Shown: in pieces, positions 1 to 6,648 of the stretch | Numbering within the stretch: position 1 is the first letter of the stretch | Layout: every line of letters starts with the position of its first letter | Assembly (NCBI GenBank): GCA_016934895.1 | Contig: JAFGRZ010000043.1 | Coordinates: 1 to 11,383 of the forward strand | DNA length: 11,383 nucleotides | Direction of reading: 5' to 3' | DNA from: Candidatus Aminicenantota bacterium | Lineage (GTDB): Bacteria; Acidobacteriota; Aminicenantia; Aminicenantales; UBA8522 | Translations under genes and position numbers: made by a program | Notes under the pieces: model-generated | What the model saw: the letters and a program-made list of their open reading frames with translations, nothing else | Database searches by the model: none | What the model was told of the DNA's origin: nothing

Positions 1-1
1 A

Positions 2-1879
2 ATCAACCGTATCGTCATCGGCTGGGCGCTGTTTGCGCTTGTGCTTGTTATCTTGGCCGTCGTTGTCATCATCCCGGCTTTCCTGGCGGGGCCGGCGGAA
101 ATTCCGCCGGACGGCTCGCGGGCGAAAACGGCGGCGCTTTCGCCGTTCTCCGCAATAGCCGCGGTCGATACCACCGCATTCCTTTCTTCGACCTTCCCCG
201 CGGACGACCCGGCCCGCGACTCGCTCCCGCCGAGCATCCTGCCGGTCGTCATTCTGAAAGGATCCGACTACGAGATGGGCTTCCAGTACGGGGAGCAGGC
301 CGGCGCCTACATCGACCGCACCCGCGAGGACAAGTGGGCCTCGGCCCTCCGGCGGTTCGAGCGTGATGAGGTTCTGCGGGCGCTTCGGGCCAACCAGTCG
401 TTCATCAAGCGCTACACCCCGGAATGGATCGACTTCATGCGGGGCATGGCCGCCGGCGCCACACAATCCGGCTTCCCCATGACCTACACGGACGTCCTGC
501 TCATGAATTGCACGCTTCCCGACCCGAAGACATCGCCCTATCCCGAGGGAGCCGAGAAAGATGCCCTTCCGCCCAAGCGGTGTTCGGTGGCCTCGGCCTG
601 GGGGAGCGCCACGCGCGACGGCTGCCTCATCGGGCTGGATACCCTCGACACTCCGGACGTGGCCCACGCCGTGGTCATTGTAGCTTATCCGGACCGGGGA
701 AACGCGTACCTGTGCGGAGCCGACGCGGGCGAGATCGGCGACCACTTCCTGATGAATAACAAAGGCTTCTTTTTGGGCAACTCCGGCGGGGGCGGCTCTC
801 CTCGTCCCGAGGACGAGGGCTACGGGATCGCCTGGGCCTGCAGCCTCCCTTATGTCGTCCGCTTCTGCGACGGCGCCTTGGAGGCCCGGGACATGGTCAT
901 GAAATGGCAGATCAATGTCCCCGAGAACTTTCATTTCGCGGACGTGTGGGGGAACGCCTGCGTCGTCGAGAAGACCGCGGCCGTCCAGGCCGTGAGGAAT
1001 CCGGGCGATTTCGGGGAGAGGGATTTTCTCTTCTCGACCAACAATTACCTCGCGCCGGAGATGAAGGTGACCAAAGAGGGCGGGTTCGTAGGCGGGCACG
1101 GCGGCTACGGAGCTTACGCCGCGCCCCGAAACAAAATGATCTGGGATCTCTTCCACAACTATCACGGCGAGATCGATGTGGAGTTCGCCAAAATGGTGCT
1201 CCGGTTTCCGGGAGCGCCGCCGCCCTGGCCGCCGGCAGGGGGGTGGGAGGCCATGTTCTGCCGGCCGACGAATCTCTGGACGGCGGTCGCCGTTCCGGAT
1301 GACGGCGACGAAGGGATCGCACACATCTGCACAGGACCGGCGGGCCGGGTCTTGCACGCCTCGATCGCAGGGGACGGATCGGTGATGAGGCCGACTTACC
1401 GCTACGCGGCCGGGACGCACACGTTCTACAGGCTGAGGCTGGCGAATGGGCCGGCGGAGCTGGCGGAAGCGGCCAAGGAAGCGGCCGAAGAGGAGATCGC
1501 CGACGCGTACGGCAAGCTCATGCATTTGAATTACCGGGACGCCGGCTACGCCGGGCTCAAGGAGCTTTACGGGAGGGCCGTGGCCGAGATGTTCGAAGGC
1601 CGCAATGCTTTCAACCGGGCGGAGCTGGAGATGGCGACGGCGGGCGGAGAATCCGCCGCTCCGGGAGGCGCAGAAAGCCGGGATCTGATGAATGCGGGCC
1701 GGAATCGCTCCCTTCTCCTTTACGGGCGGGCGGCCTCCTTGTATGCGAGGGCCCAGGCCCACGCCCGGGAGGTCTATGAGGCCCTGGAGCCGGCCCCGAC
1801 AAGCCCCTCTGATCTGGGCCTGCGTGCCTTCGGGGGCCCCTGGGCCGTCTGGGAAACCGCCGTCGGTCAGGGGCGCTAG
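2..1879 (+). CDS. C45-family Ntn hydrolase / acyl-transferase-like protein, membrane-anchored or exported (5' partial)
   Basis: The reading frame is open to the left edge. The GTG at 41 lies inside a hydrophobic run that begins at base 2 (INRIVIGWALFALVLVILAV), so the true start is probably outside the window. Counting from that GTG, residues 67-95 (VVILKGSDYEMGFQYGEQAG) match the N-terminal pattern of the C45 acyl-CoA:6-APA acyltransferase-like family. Cys181 in RCSVASAWGSATRDG is the likely nucleophile, freed in this family by autocatalytic cleavage just before the Cys. FSTNN at 331-335 fits the usual later Thr-Asn motif. The last 140 residues are helical and Ala/Glu-rich. Family members hydrolyse or transfer amide-linked acyl groups; the substrate cannot be told from sequence. 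The long N-terminal hydrophobic segment predicts an export signal or membrane anchor facing the periplasm. No terminator hairpin is evident after the TAG. A C59-type choloylglycine hydrolase is less likely. Confidence 0.8.
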   Translation: MNRIVIGWALFALVLVILAVVVIIPAFLAGPAEIPPDGSRAKTAALSPFSAIAAVDTTAFLSSTFPADDPARDSLPPSILPVVILKGSDYEMGFQYGEQAGAYIDRTREDKWASALRRFERDEVLRALRANQSFIKRYTPEWIDFMRGMAAGATQSGFPMTYTDVLLMNCTLPDPKTSPYPEGAEKDALPPKRCSVASAWGSATRDGCLIGLDTLDTPDVAHAVVIVAYPDRGNAYLCGADAGEIGDHFLMNNKGFFLGNSGGGGSPRPEDEGYGIAWACSLPYVVRFCDGALEARDMVMKWQINVPENFHFADVWGNACVVEKTAAVQAVRNPGDFGERDFLFSTNNYLAPEMKVTKEGGFVGGHGGYGAYAAPRNKMIWDLFHNYHGEIDVEFAKMVLRFPGAPPPWPPAGGWEAMFCRPTNLWTAVAVPDDGDEGIAHICTGPAGRVLHASIAGDGSVMRPTYRYAAGTHTFYRLRLANGPAELAEAAKEAAEEEIADAYGKLMHLNYRDAGYAGLKELYGRAVAEMFEGRNAFNRAELEMATAGGESAAPGGAESRDLMNAGRNRSLLLYGRAASLYARAQAHAREVYEALEPAPTSPSDLGLRAFGGPWAVWETAVGQGR

Positions 1880-2008
1880 CTCAGGGGCGGGCCGCCATAA
1901 GGGAGGTCATGAGGTCGATAAACGGGCCGTTAGGCGTATCACGAGCGGTTGGGGATTCTTGACGGCTTTAGCGGCCCGGAGCATGGCCGGCGAGATTACC
2001 AGCCGCCA

Positions 2009-2218
2009 TTAGTCCGGATTTTGGCGCGCGCCGCTCAATTTTTCCTGGACCCGGCTGAGTTCTTCCTGGGCTTCCTTAAGAAGCTTGGATTTGAAGGCCA
2101 GGGTGTTGAGTTCCCTGGTCTCGTTCATCGCCTTCCTCAGGCGGTTTATTTTCTGGAGAAGCTCCGCCTCGCGGCGTTTCAGCCGCAGGCGTTCCGCGCT
2201 CGTCAATGAATGATCCAT
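2009..2218 (-). CDS. small coiled-coil protein of unknown function (69 aa)
   Basis: I do not recognise this protein. Starting at the ATG at 2218 it is 69 residues long. It has heptad-like charged helix throughout (SAERLRLKRREAELLQKINR, later LLKEAQEELSRVQEKL), with no cysteines, no membrane segment and no signal peptide. A coiled-coil or helical-hairpin cytoplasmic protein is expected. The frame stays open upstream to an ATG at 2314, but the extra 32 residues are not helical and that ATG lies upstream of the predicted transcription start near 2296. The 2218 start has a purine-rich GAGAAAGG about 12 nt upstream, which is somewhat far. A strong promoter candidate and a hairpin lie upstream on the same strand, supporting a real, separately transcribed gene. 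It is convergent with the C45 hydrolase gene on its left. No enzymatic motif is visible. Confidence 0.55.
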   Translation of the reverse strand: MDHSLTSAERLRLKRREAELLQKINRLRKAMNETRELNTLAFKSKLLKEAQEELSRVQEKLSGARQNPD

Positions 2219-2270
2219 TCTATTATCCGGCCTTTCTCGAAAGCCCCCTCTCGCCGCATCATTATAGAAC

Positions 2271-2298
2271 GGCTTGTCGCGGCTAAGGGCGACAGGCC
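2271..2298 (-). promoter_or_regulatory. 10-bp inverted repeat over the predicted transcription start (operator or leader hairpin)
   Basis: GGCTTGTCGC (2271-2280) and GCGACAGGCC (2289-2298) pair over 10 bp with a single T-G wobble and an 8-nt loop. No T tract follows on either strand, so it does not look like a terminator. It begins about 5 bases past the -10 box of the minus-strand promoter, so it covers the predicted start site. A repressor operator or a structured 5' leader are the two readings. Confidence 0.4.
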
Positions 2299-2302
2299 AA
2301 TA

Positions 2303-2331
2303 AGAATATTGCATCCGGCCTCATCTGTCAA
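2303..2331 (-). promoter_or_regulatory. sigma70-type promoter for the 69-aa coiled-coil gene
   Basis: On the minus strand a perfect TTGACA (2331-2326) is separated by exactly 17 bases from TATTCT (2308-2303). This would start transcription near 2296, giving a leader of about 78 nt before the ATG at 2218. A second -10-like TATAAT lies at 2266-2261, but its -35 (CCCTTA at the right spacing) is poor. Confidence 0.5.
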
Positions 2332-2340
2332 GAATGCGCG

Positions 2341-2374
2341 TTGACTCACATAAAAATGAGTCAGAATTTTGACC
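2341..2374. promoter_or_regulatory. three alternating TTGACTCA-like half-sites (operator-like cluster)
   Basis: TGACTCA (2342-2348) and TGAGTCA (2357-2363) form a perfect 7-bp inverted repeat with an 8-nt spacer. The second arm then joins TTTTGACC (2367-2374) to make a second palindrome, GTCAGAATTTTGAC (2360-2373), with one mismatched pair. The result is three alternating copies of one half-site directly in front of the broken ATPase gene. A TTGACC-N16-TATATG promoter-like pair (2369-2396, plus strand) overlaps the last half-site. A binding site for a regulator, perhaps a relic of control of the ATPase gene, is inferred. Confidence 0.4.
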
Positions 2375-2401
2375 TTGATAATTCCAAATATATATGTAAA
2401 A

Positions 2402-3328
2402 AGGATTCCGGACCTTCTTTCCTAAGTCCACCGTCTCATCGAGGGGCGGAAGCTCAATTTCGCCCTGACCGGCTCGAGCGCCAGGAAGCTCAGACGGGGC
2501 GGAGCGAACCTGCTGGGGGGCCGAGCCCGCACTCTGGCCATGCATCCGCTTTCGGCTGCGGAGCTTGGACGAGATTTCAACTTGGGGCATTCTCTTCGCT
2601 ACGGACAGCTTTCCTGCGCTTACAACGAGAGCGACGCGGATAGATATCTCGCCGCCTACGTTAAAACCTATCTTGAAGAGGAAGTTCGTCAGGAAGGACT
2701 GACCAGGAACCTAGGCGCTTTTGCCCGTTTCCTCGAGTCGGCCAGTTTTTCTCAGTCCGCTGTACTCAATGTCTCGGAGGTTGCCCGGGACAGCGCTGTG
2801 GATAGGAAAGTCGTAGAGAATTACTTCGGCATCCTCGAGGACCTGCTCATCGGCCATCGGCTCCCCGTATTCGCGAAAAGGGCCAAGCGCCGTCTCACCG
2901 CCCACCCCAAATTCTACTTTTTTGATACGGGTGTCTTCCGAGCATTGCGGCCCAAAGGACCGCTTGATTCCCCCGAGGAAATTGGCGGCATGGCCTGCGA
3001 AACCCTGCTTTTCCAGGAGCTCATGGCCCTCAATGACGGCCTCGAGCTGGGCTACAAGCTTTTCTATTGGAGGTCGTCTGCCGACTATGAGGTGGATTTT
3101 GTCCTATATGGAGAGAAAGGGCTGCTGGCCTTTGAAATCAAGAGGACAGGACGGCTGACCGCAGCGCACCATCGCAGCCTGCGTGCCTTCATGAGGGATT
3201 ATCCGATGGCCCAAGCGTATCTTCTCTACGGAGGCCGCCGTCGCCTGAGCGAGGGAAGAATCAGGGTGCTTCCGATGGAGGCGTCTTTTCGGGAGCTTTC
3301 GGAGATACTTATGCGGTCCAACTCATAA
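2402..3328 (+). pseudogene. AAA_14/DUF4143-type ATPase, broken: N-terminal P-loop part missing, in-frame stop
   Basis: The recognisable family sequence starts at 2402 with RIPDLLS, where the family continues past its Walker B DEVQ. A TAA at 2423-2425 follows, in the place of a usual Glu. The frame then runs VHRLIEGRKLNFALTGSSAR (sensor-1 type TGSSARKL) and continues unbroken to 3328. Everything before RIPDLLS, including Walker A and Walker B, is absent. What lies there instead is AT-rich and unlike the family. From the ATG at 2540, 262 residues could still be made. They contain the DUF4143 region with its winged-helix-like part (about 60-115) and a nuclease-fold-like core with YEVDF (Asp186) and FEIKR (Glu199, Lys201). 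Intact relatives are about 380-420 residues, are often mobile, and have no settled function. A stand-alone DUF4143 product cannot be excluded, but ATPase activity can. Confidence 0.8.
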
Positions 3329-3388
3329 CATCAAGGTTGCCCGCTCGTACCCAGACAATGCATCTGTTGAGCCGATGAGTTCCGAATC

Positions 3389-6300
3389 CTAGCGCACCAG
3401 CGGGATGTCGCCCGCGGTTCCCCAGATGTCTGTATCGATATTCTTGATGATCCACTGTCCGGTGCTCGGTCGCCAGACGGCCAGGTCGGCGATCCCGTCG
3501 CCGTCATAATCACCTGGGGCCGGGACATCGCCCGGCATGCCCCAGCGTTTCACTTTCCCCCCTCCCGCCCGATACCTGATATGCCATGTTCCGTCGGACG
3601 CCCGCCACACCGCCAGGTCCGTCCTCCCATCGCCATCGTAGTCCGCCGGTACGGGGATATCCCCATCCTTGCCCAGGCGGTCCGTGTCCACTTTCCTGAT
3701 GTACCATAGGCCGTTGGAAGGCCGCCAGACCGCCAATTCGCCTCGGCCGTCCCCGTCATAGTCTCCCGGCACCGGGAAATCCCCGGTCTGGCCCCACTGT
3801 GTGATCTTTCCGCCGCCGCCCCGGTACCTGATGTGCCAGGTCCCGCATGAGGGCCGCCAGACCGCCAGGTCCGTTCTTCCGTCGCCGTCATAGTCCTGGG
3901 GCACGGGAAGATCGCCCACTTGTCCCCACTGATCATTGTCGATCCCCCGGAGGTACCAGATACCGTCAGACGGTCTCCAGATGGCGATGTCGGTGAAGCC
4001 GTCGCCGTTGTAATCGCCAGGAACGGGGATATCATTGACCTGTCCCCACCTGTCGTTATCGATTCCTCTTAGGTACCAGACGCCGCCTGAGGGCCTCCAG
4101 ACGGCGATGTCGGAAGCCCCGTCGCCGTCGTAATCATGGCTATCGAAGACATTGTAGCCGAAGTATTCTGGGGAGATCTTGGCGACAAAGGCGTCCTTAT
4201 CGCCGTTGAATGTCAAATCCGGTCCTGCGGTCACCGGAAAAGTGGCTTGGTCAGACTCTGCATAACCGATCACATACGAATTTCCGGCAGTGTCCACGGC
4301 AATTCCGGTTCCTGATTCATAATCCGTGCCGCCGATGTAGCCGCAGAATGCGAGGCTTCTGCCTGATGCGCTCACTTTGGCCACAAAAGCATCCCAAATA
4401 CCATTGTGAACAAGGTCCGGTCCAACCGTGACAGGAAAGCTGGTTTGATCAGAGGTAGTGGTACCGACAATATAGGCACTTCCTGAAGCGTCGACGGCAA
4501 TTTCGTAACCCCAATCAATGAATGAGCCGCCGATGTAGCCGCAATAGACCAGGGCTGTTCCCAACGCGTTGACCTTGGCCACGAAGGCGTCAAATAGGCC
4601 GTTATGAGTCAGGTCTGGTCCGACCATGACTGGAAAATCGCTCAGATAGGCATGCGTAGTGCCAGCGATGTACGCATTTCCCGAGCCGTCCACGGCAATT
4701 CCCTCGCCGATATCGTGGCCGGATCCGCCGATATAGCCGCAGTATGCGAGAGCCGTTCCTTGGGCATTCAGCTTGGCCACAAAGGCATCCTCTATGTGTA
4801 TCGACACACTATTAAAAGTGAGATCCGGTCCAATGGTCACAGGGAAGGAGGCTTCTGTGGAGGCAGTTTTTCCTGTTACATAAGCATTTCCCGAGCCGTC
4901 CACGGCGATCCCGCAGCCATAGTCACCATAAAGCCCGCCGATGTATCCGCAGTAGTTAAGGCCTGTTCCCTCCGAATTGACCCTTGCCACAAAAGCGTCA
5001 AAGCCCCCATTATGAACCAAGTCGGGCCCCACCGTTACGGGAAATGTGGCTTCTGTTGAAGTAGTCACTCCCGTCAAATAAGCATTTCCCAGACCGTCAA
5101 GGGCGATTCCATATCCAGCGTCATAAGAGACTCCGCCGACATAGCCGCAATAGACAAGGGATGCACCTTCTGCATCTATCTTGGCCACAAATGCATCATG
5201 TGGATTAAGATATTCTTCGCTGTTATAGGTCAAGTCCGGCCCTACGGTCACGGGAAATGTGGACTCATCGGAGCTGGTATACCCTGTGATATAGGCATTT
5301 CCCGAGCTATCCACGGCGATGCCGTAGGCATAATCATCCCCTGAGCCGCCGATATAGCCGCAATAAGCGAGCGCTGTCCCTGCCGTATCCACCTTGGCCA
5401 CGAAGGCGTCACCGCCTCCGCTGTAGGTCAGGTCAGGGCCCACGGTCGCTGGGAAGGTGGCTTCGGATGATTCGGAATACCCAGTCACGTAGGCGCATCC
5501 GGCGCTGTCCACAGCAACGGCGACACCCTGGTCAAGCCCTGAGCCGCCGACGTAGCCGCAATAAATCCGGATAGCGGGGTCGAGGACGAGCGGAAGGCCG
5601 GCCACGTAATCCCCAATCTCAAATCCATACGAAGATGACTTCGCCTTGTCTTCGCTTGGCAACCCAATTTTATAAGCCATTTCGACATTTCTTCTTATGC
5701 CATCGATCTCTTGATAGGCAACAGGAACATCATCGCTGAAGCCCCCCATTGGAGTTTTCACCTGGAGCCGGCCATCCTCGTTCACCGTGACGCTCTCCGC
5801 GCCGCGATATGACAGACGGATTTTGGAAGGATCGGCACCGGGATAAACAATGAACTCATATTTCAGCCGATTGACTGTGCCGTAATAGACCAGGTCGATC
5901 CCCGGCCAGAGGTCCCTATAGATGACCTTGGAATAGGCGGGAAGCCCAGCCTTCCATTCCTCCGGTTTCCCTTTGAAGTAGGAGATCTTGGTTCCCGTCT
6001 CCTCCAATCCCTCAGGATGAGAATCGGGATTGGCCCCAATAAAATCCAGCTTCACCACCCAGCGCTCATGACCGCTTTCTCTTTCTAGCTTTTCAGGATC
6101 TTCATATGGCCCTTCTTGTGCCTCCCACGAGTGCAGCCGCAGGAGAGCTCTTTCGTCCCTACCTCTTGGCCGTAGCGCCGAGCTTCCTTTGTTCGATGTC
6201 TCATCATTCTCTTTCACCTTCGCTAATGCGAAAGTAATCCCCTCATCCGTAAAATAGACCGTCTTGTCCTTCCCCTGCACATAGTAAGCCACCTGCTCGT

Positions 6301-6490
6301 CCATCTGTCCCCGGTTCGGAATGAAATACACCGGCATCCTCCCGAACTCCCGGTTGACCTGAAGTCCAGAGAGCGCAGCTTGAGGCTTGATTTTCTTAGA
6401 CCGTGGCAAATCCAAAGCTTCTCTTCCCCCCGAAACCTGGAGAGCCAAAATAGTGAGAAGTCCCCCAGCGAAGCCCAACTTCTTGCTCAT
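3389..6490 (-). CDS. exported SBBP beta-propeller repeat protein with C-terminal FG-GAP/VCBS-type calcium repeats
   Basis: This is a 1033-residue protein starting at the ATG at 6490, with GGAG 6 nt upstream inside GGGCGGGAGAAAGC. Residues 1-25 are basic then hydrophobic, like a signal peptide. Residues 50-300 match the N-terminal domain typical of SBBP proteins (VYFIPNRGQMDEQVAYYVQG near 54-73; YRDLWPGIDLVYYG near 191-204). Residues 307-776 are seven SBBP repeats of about 66 residues, each with xYCGYxGG, AVDxxGxAYxxG, FPVTxGPDL and DAFVAK. Residues 784-1033 are six about 40-residue repeats with DYDGDGxxDxAVWRPS, the acidic loop that binds calcium in FG-GAP/VCBS blades. A secreted or cell-surface two-propeller protein is expected. 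No sortase motif or autotransporter barrel is visible, so the anchoring is unknown. It converges with the broken ATPase gene and diverges from the DUF5107 gene. Binding or adhesion is an inference. Confidence 0.88.
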   Translation of the reverse strand: MSKKLGFAGGLLTILALQVSGGREALDLPRSKKIKPQAALSGLQVNREFGRMPVYFIPNRGQMDEQVAYYVQGKDKTVYFTDEGITFALAKVKENDETSNKGSSALRPRGRDERALLRLHSWEAQEGPYEDPEKLERESGHERWVVKLDFIGANPDSHPEGLEETGTKISYFKGKPEEWKAGLPAYSKVIYRDLWPGIDLVYYGTVNRLKYEFIVYPGADPSKIRLSYRGAESVTVNEDGRLQVKTPMGGFSDDVPVAYQEIDGIRRNVEMAYKIGLPSEDKAKSSSYGFEIGDYVAGLPLVLDPAIRIYCGYVGGSGLDQGVAVAVDSAGCAYVTGYSESSEATFPATVGPDLTYSGGGDAFVAKVDTAGTALAYCGYIGGSGDDYAYGIAVDSSGNAYITGYTSSDESTFPVTVGPDLTYNSEEYLNPHDAFVAKIDAEGASLVYCGYVGGVSYDAGYGIALDGLGNAYLTGVTTSTEATFPVTVGPDLVHNGGFDAFVARVNSEGTGLNYCGYIGGLYGDYGCGIAVDGSGNAYVTGKTASTEASFPVTIGPDLTFNSVSIHIEDAFVAKLNAQGTALAYCGYIGGSGHDIGEGIAVDGSGNAYIAGTTHAYLSDFPVMVGPDLTHNGLFDAFVAKVNALGTALVYCGYIGGSFIDWGYEIAVDASGSAYIVGTTTSDQTSFPVTVGPDLVHNGIWDAFVAKVSASGRSLAFCGYIGGTDYESGTGIAVDTAGNSYVIGYAESDQATFPVTAGPDLTFNGDKDAFVAKISPEYFGYNVFDSHDYDGDGASDIAVWRPSGGVWYLRGIDNDRWGQVNDIPVPGDYNGDGFTDIAIWRPSDGIWYLRGIDNDQWGQVGDLPVPQDYDGDGRTDLAVWRPSCGTWHIRYRGGGGKITQWGQTGDFPVPGDYDGDGRGELAVWRPSNGLWYIRKVDTDRLGKDGDIPVPADYDGDGRTDLAVWRASDGTWHIRYRAGGGKVKRWGMPGDVPAPGDYDGDGIADLAVWRPSTGQWIIKNIDTDIWGTAGDIPLVR
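3392..4141 (-). repeat. six tandem DxDGDG (FG-GAP/VCBS-type) repeats
   Basis: Six coding repeats of 40-44 residues occupy the C-terminal 250 residues. Each has D(Y)DGDG, (D/E)xAVWRxS, a WxxR/K strand and DxPxP. Repeats 3 and 5 carry TWHIRYR followed by a Gly-rich loop and K. Repeats 1, 2, 4 and 6 carry a (I/V)D(N/T)D turn instead. The order of types is therefore A-A-B-A-B-A, indicating past duplication of an A-B pair. Confidence 0.85.
4163..5572 (-). repeat. seven tandem SBBP repeats inside the surface-protein gene
   Basis: These are seven coding repeats of about 66-71 residues at residues 307-776 of the protein. Each shares CGYxGG, IAVDxxGNAYxxG, a Thr/Ser-rich stretch, FPVTVGPDL and DAFVAK. 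Insertions of a few residues fall only just after PDLTxN in repeats 2 and 4, the variable loop. Seven blades would close one propeller. Confidence 0.85.
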
Positions 6491-6586
6491 TGCTTTCTCC
6501 CGCCCTAAGCACGCTTAGAAAGGCAAACCCGCAGTATTCACGTTAGCAAACGAGTGGGGGAAGAGTCAAGATGAATAGAGATCGGC

Positions 6587-6616
6587 TTTACGCCGGGGAA
6601 AGGGACAGTATATACT
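6587..6616 (+). promoter_or_regulatory. promoter candidate with palindromic -10 for the DUF5107-TPR gene
   Basis: TTTACG (6587-6592), 18 bases, then TATACT (6611-6616) gives a moderate sigma70-like match. It is 32 bp before the start codon. The -10 sits in a perfect 12-bp palindrome, CAGTATATACTG (6606-6617), flanked by GGG on the left and CCCC on the right. This could be an operator, or a trace of a dispersed repeat. A minus-strand TTGACT (6569-6564) could serve the divergent repeat-protein gene, but its -10 is poor. Confidence 0.35.
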
Positions 6617-6638
6617 GACACCCCAATGCGGCCCCGGC

Positions 6639-6646
6639 GGAGGTGA
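6639..6646 (+). promoter_or_regulatory. ribosome binding site GGAGGTGA that fixes the start of the DUF5107-TPR gene
   Basis: A full-length GGAGGTGA lies with 5 nt between GGAGG and the ATG at 6649. The in-frame GTG at 6643 falls inside this site and therefore cannot be the start it serves. The ATG at 6649 is preferred, removing two residues. Confidence 0.75.
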
Positions 6647-6648
6647 AG

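Noticed and set aside
1880..2008. Terminator between the two converging genes, including AACGGGCCGTT near 1921-1931
   Set aside because: The palindrome has 5-bp arms and a 1-nt loop with no T tract, so it cannot act as a normal intrinsic terminator.
2219..2314. N-terminal extension of the coiled-coil protein to the ATG at 2314
   Set aside because: It lies upstream of the predicted transcription start and is non-helical; the start at 2218 fits the promoter and helix better.
2321..2643. Short open frames on both strands between the coiled-coil gene and the ATPase remnant
   Set aside because: The frame carrying family sequence (TGSSARKL onward) is a different one, interrupted at 2423; the others match nothing.
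3392..5572. Regularly spaced repeats that could suggest a CRISPR or minisatellite array
   Set aside because: The repeats are about 120 and 200 bp, diverged, in frame, and encode known propeller repeat motifs.
6643..6648. GTG start for the DUF5107-TPR gene
   Set aside because: The GTG is part of the ribosome-binding sequence GGAGGTGA that serves the ATG at 6649.
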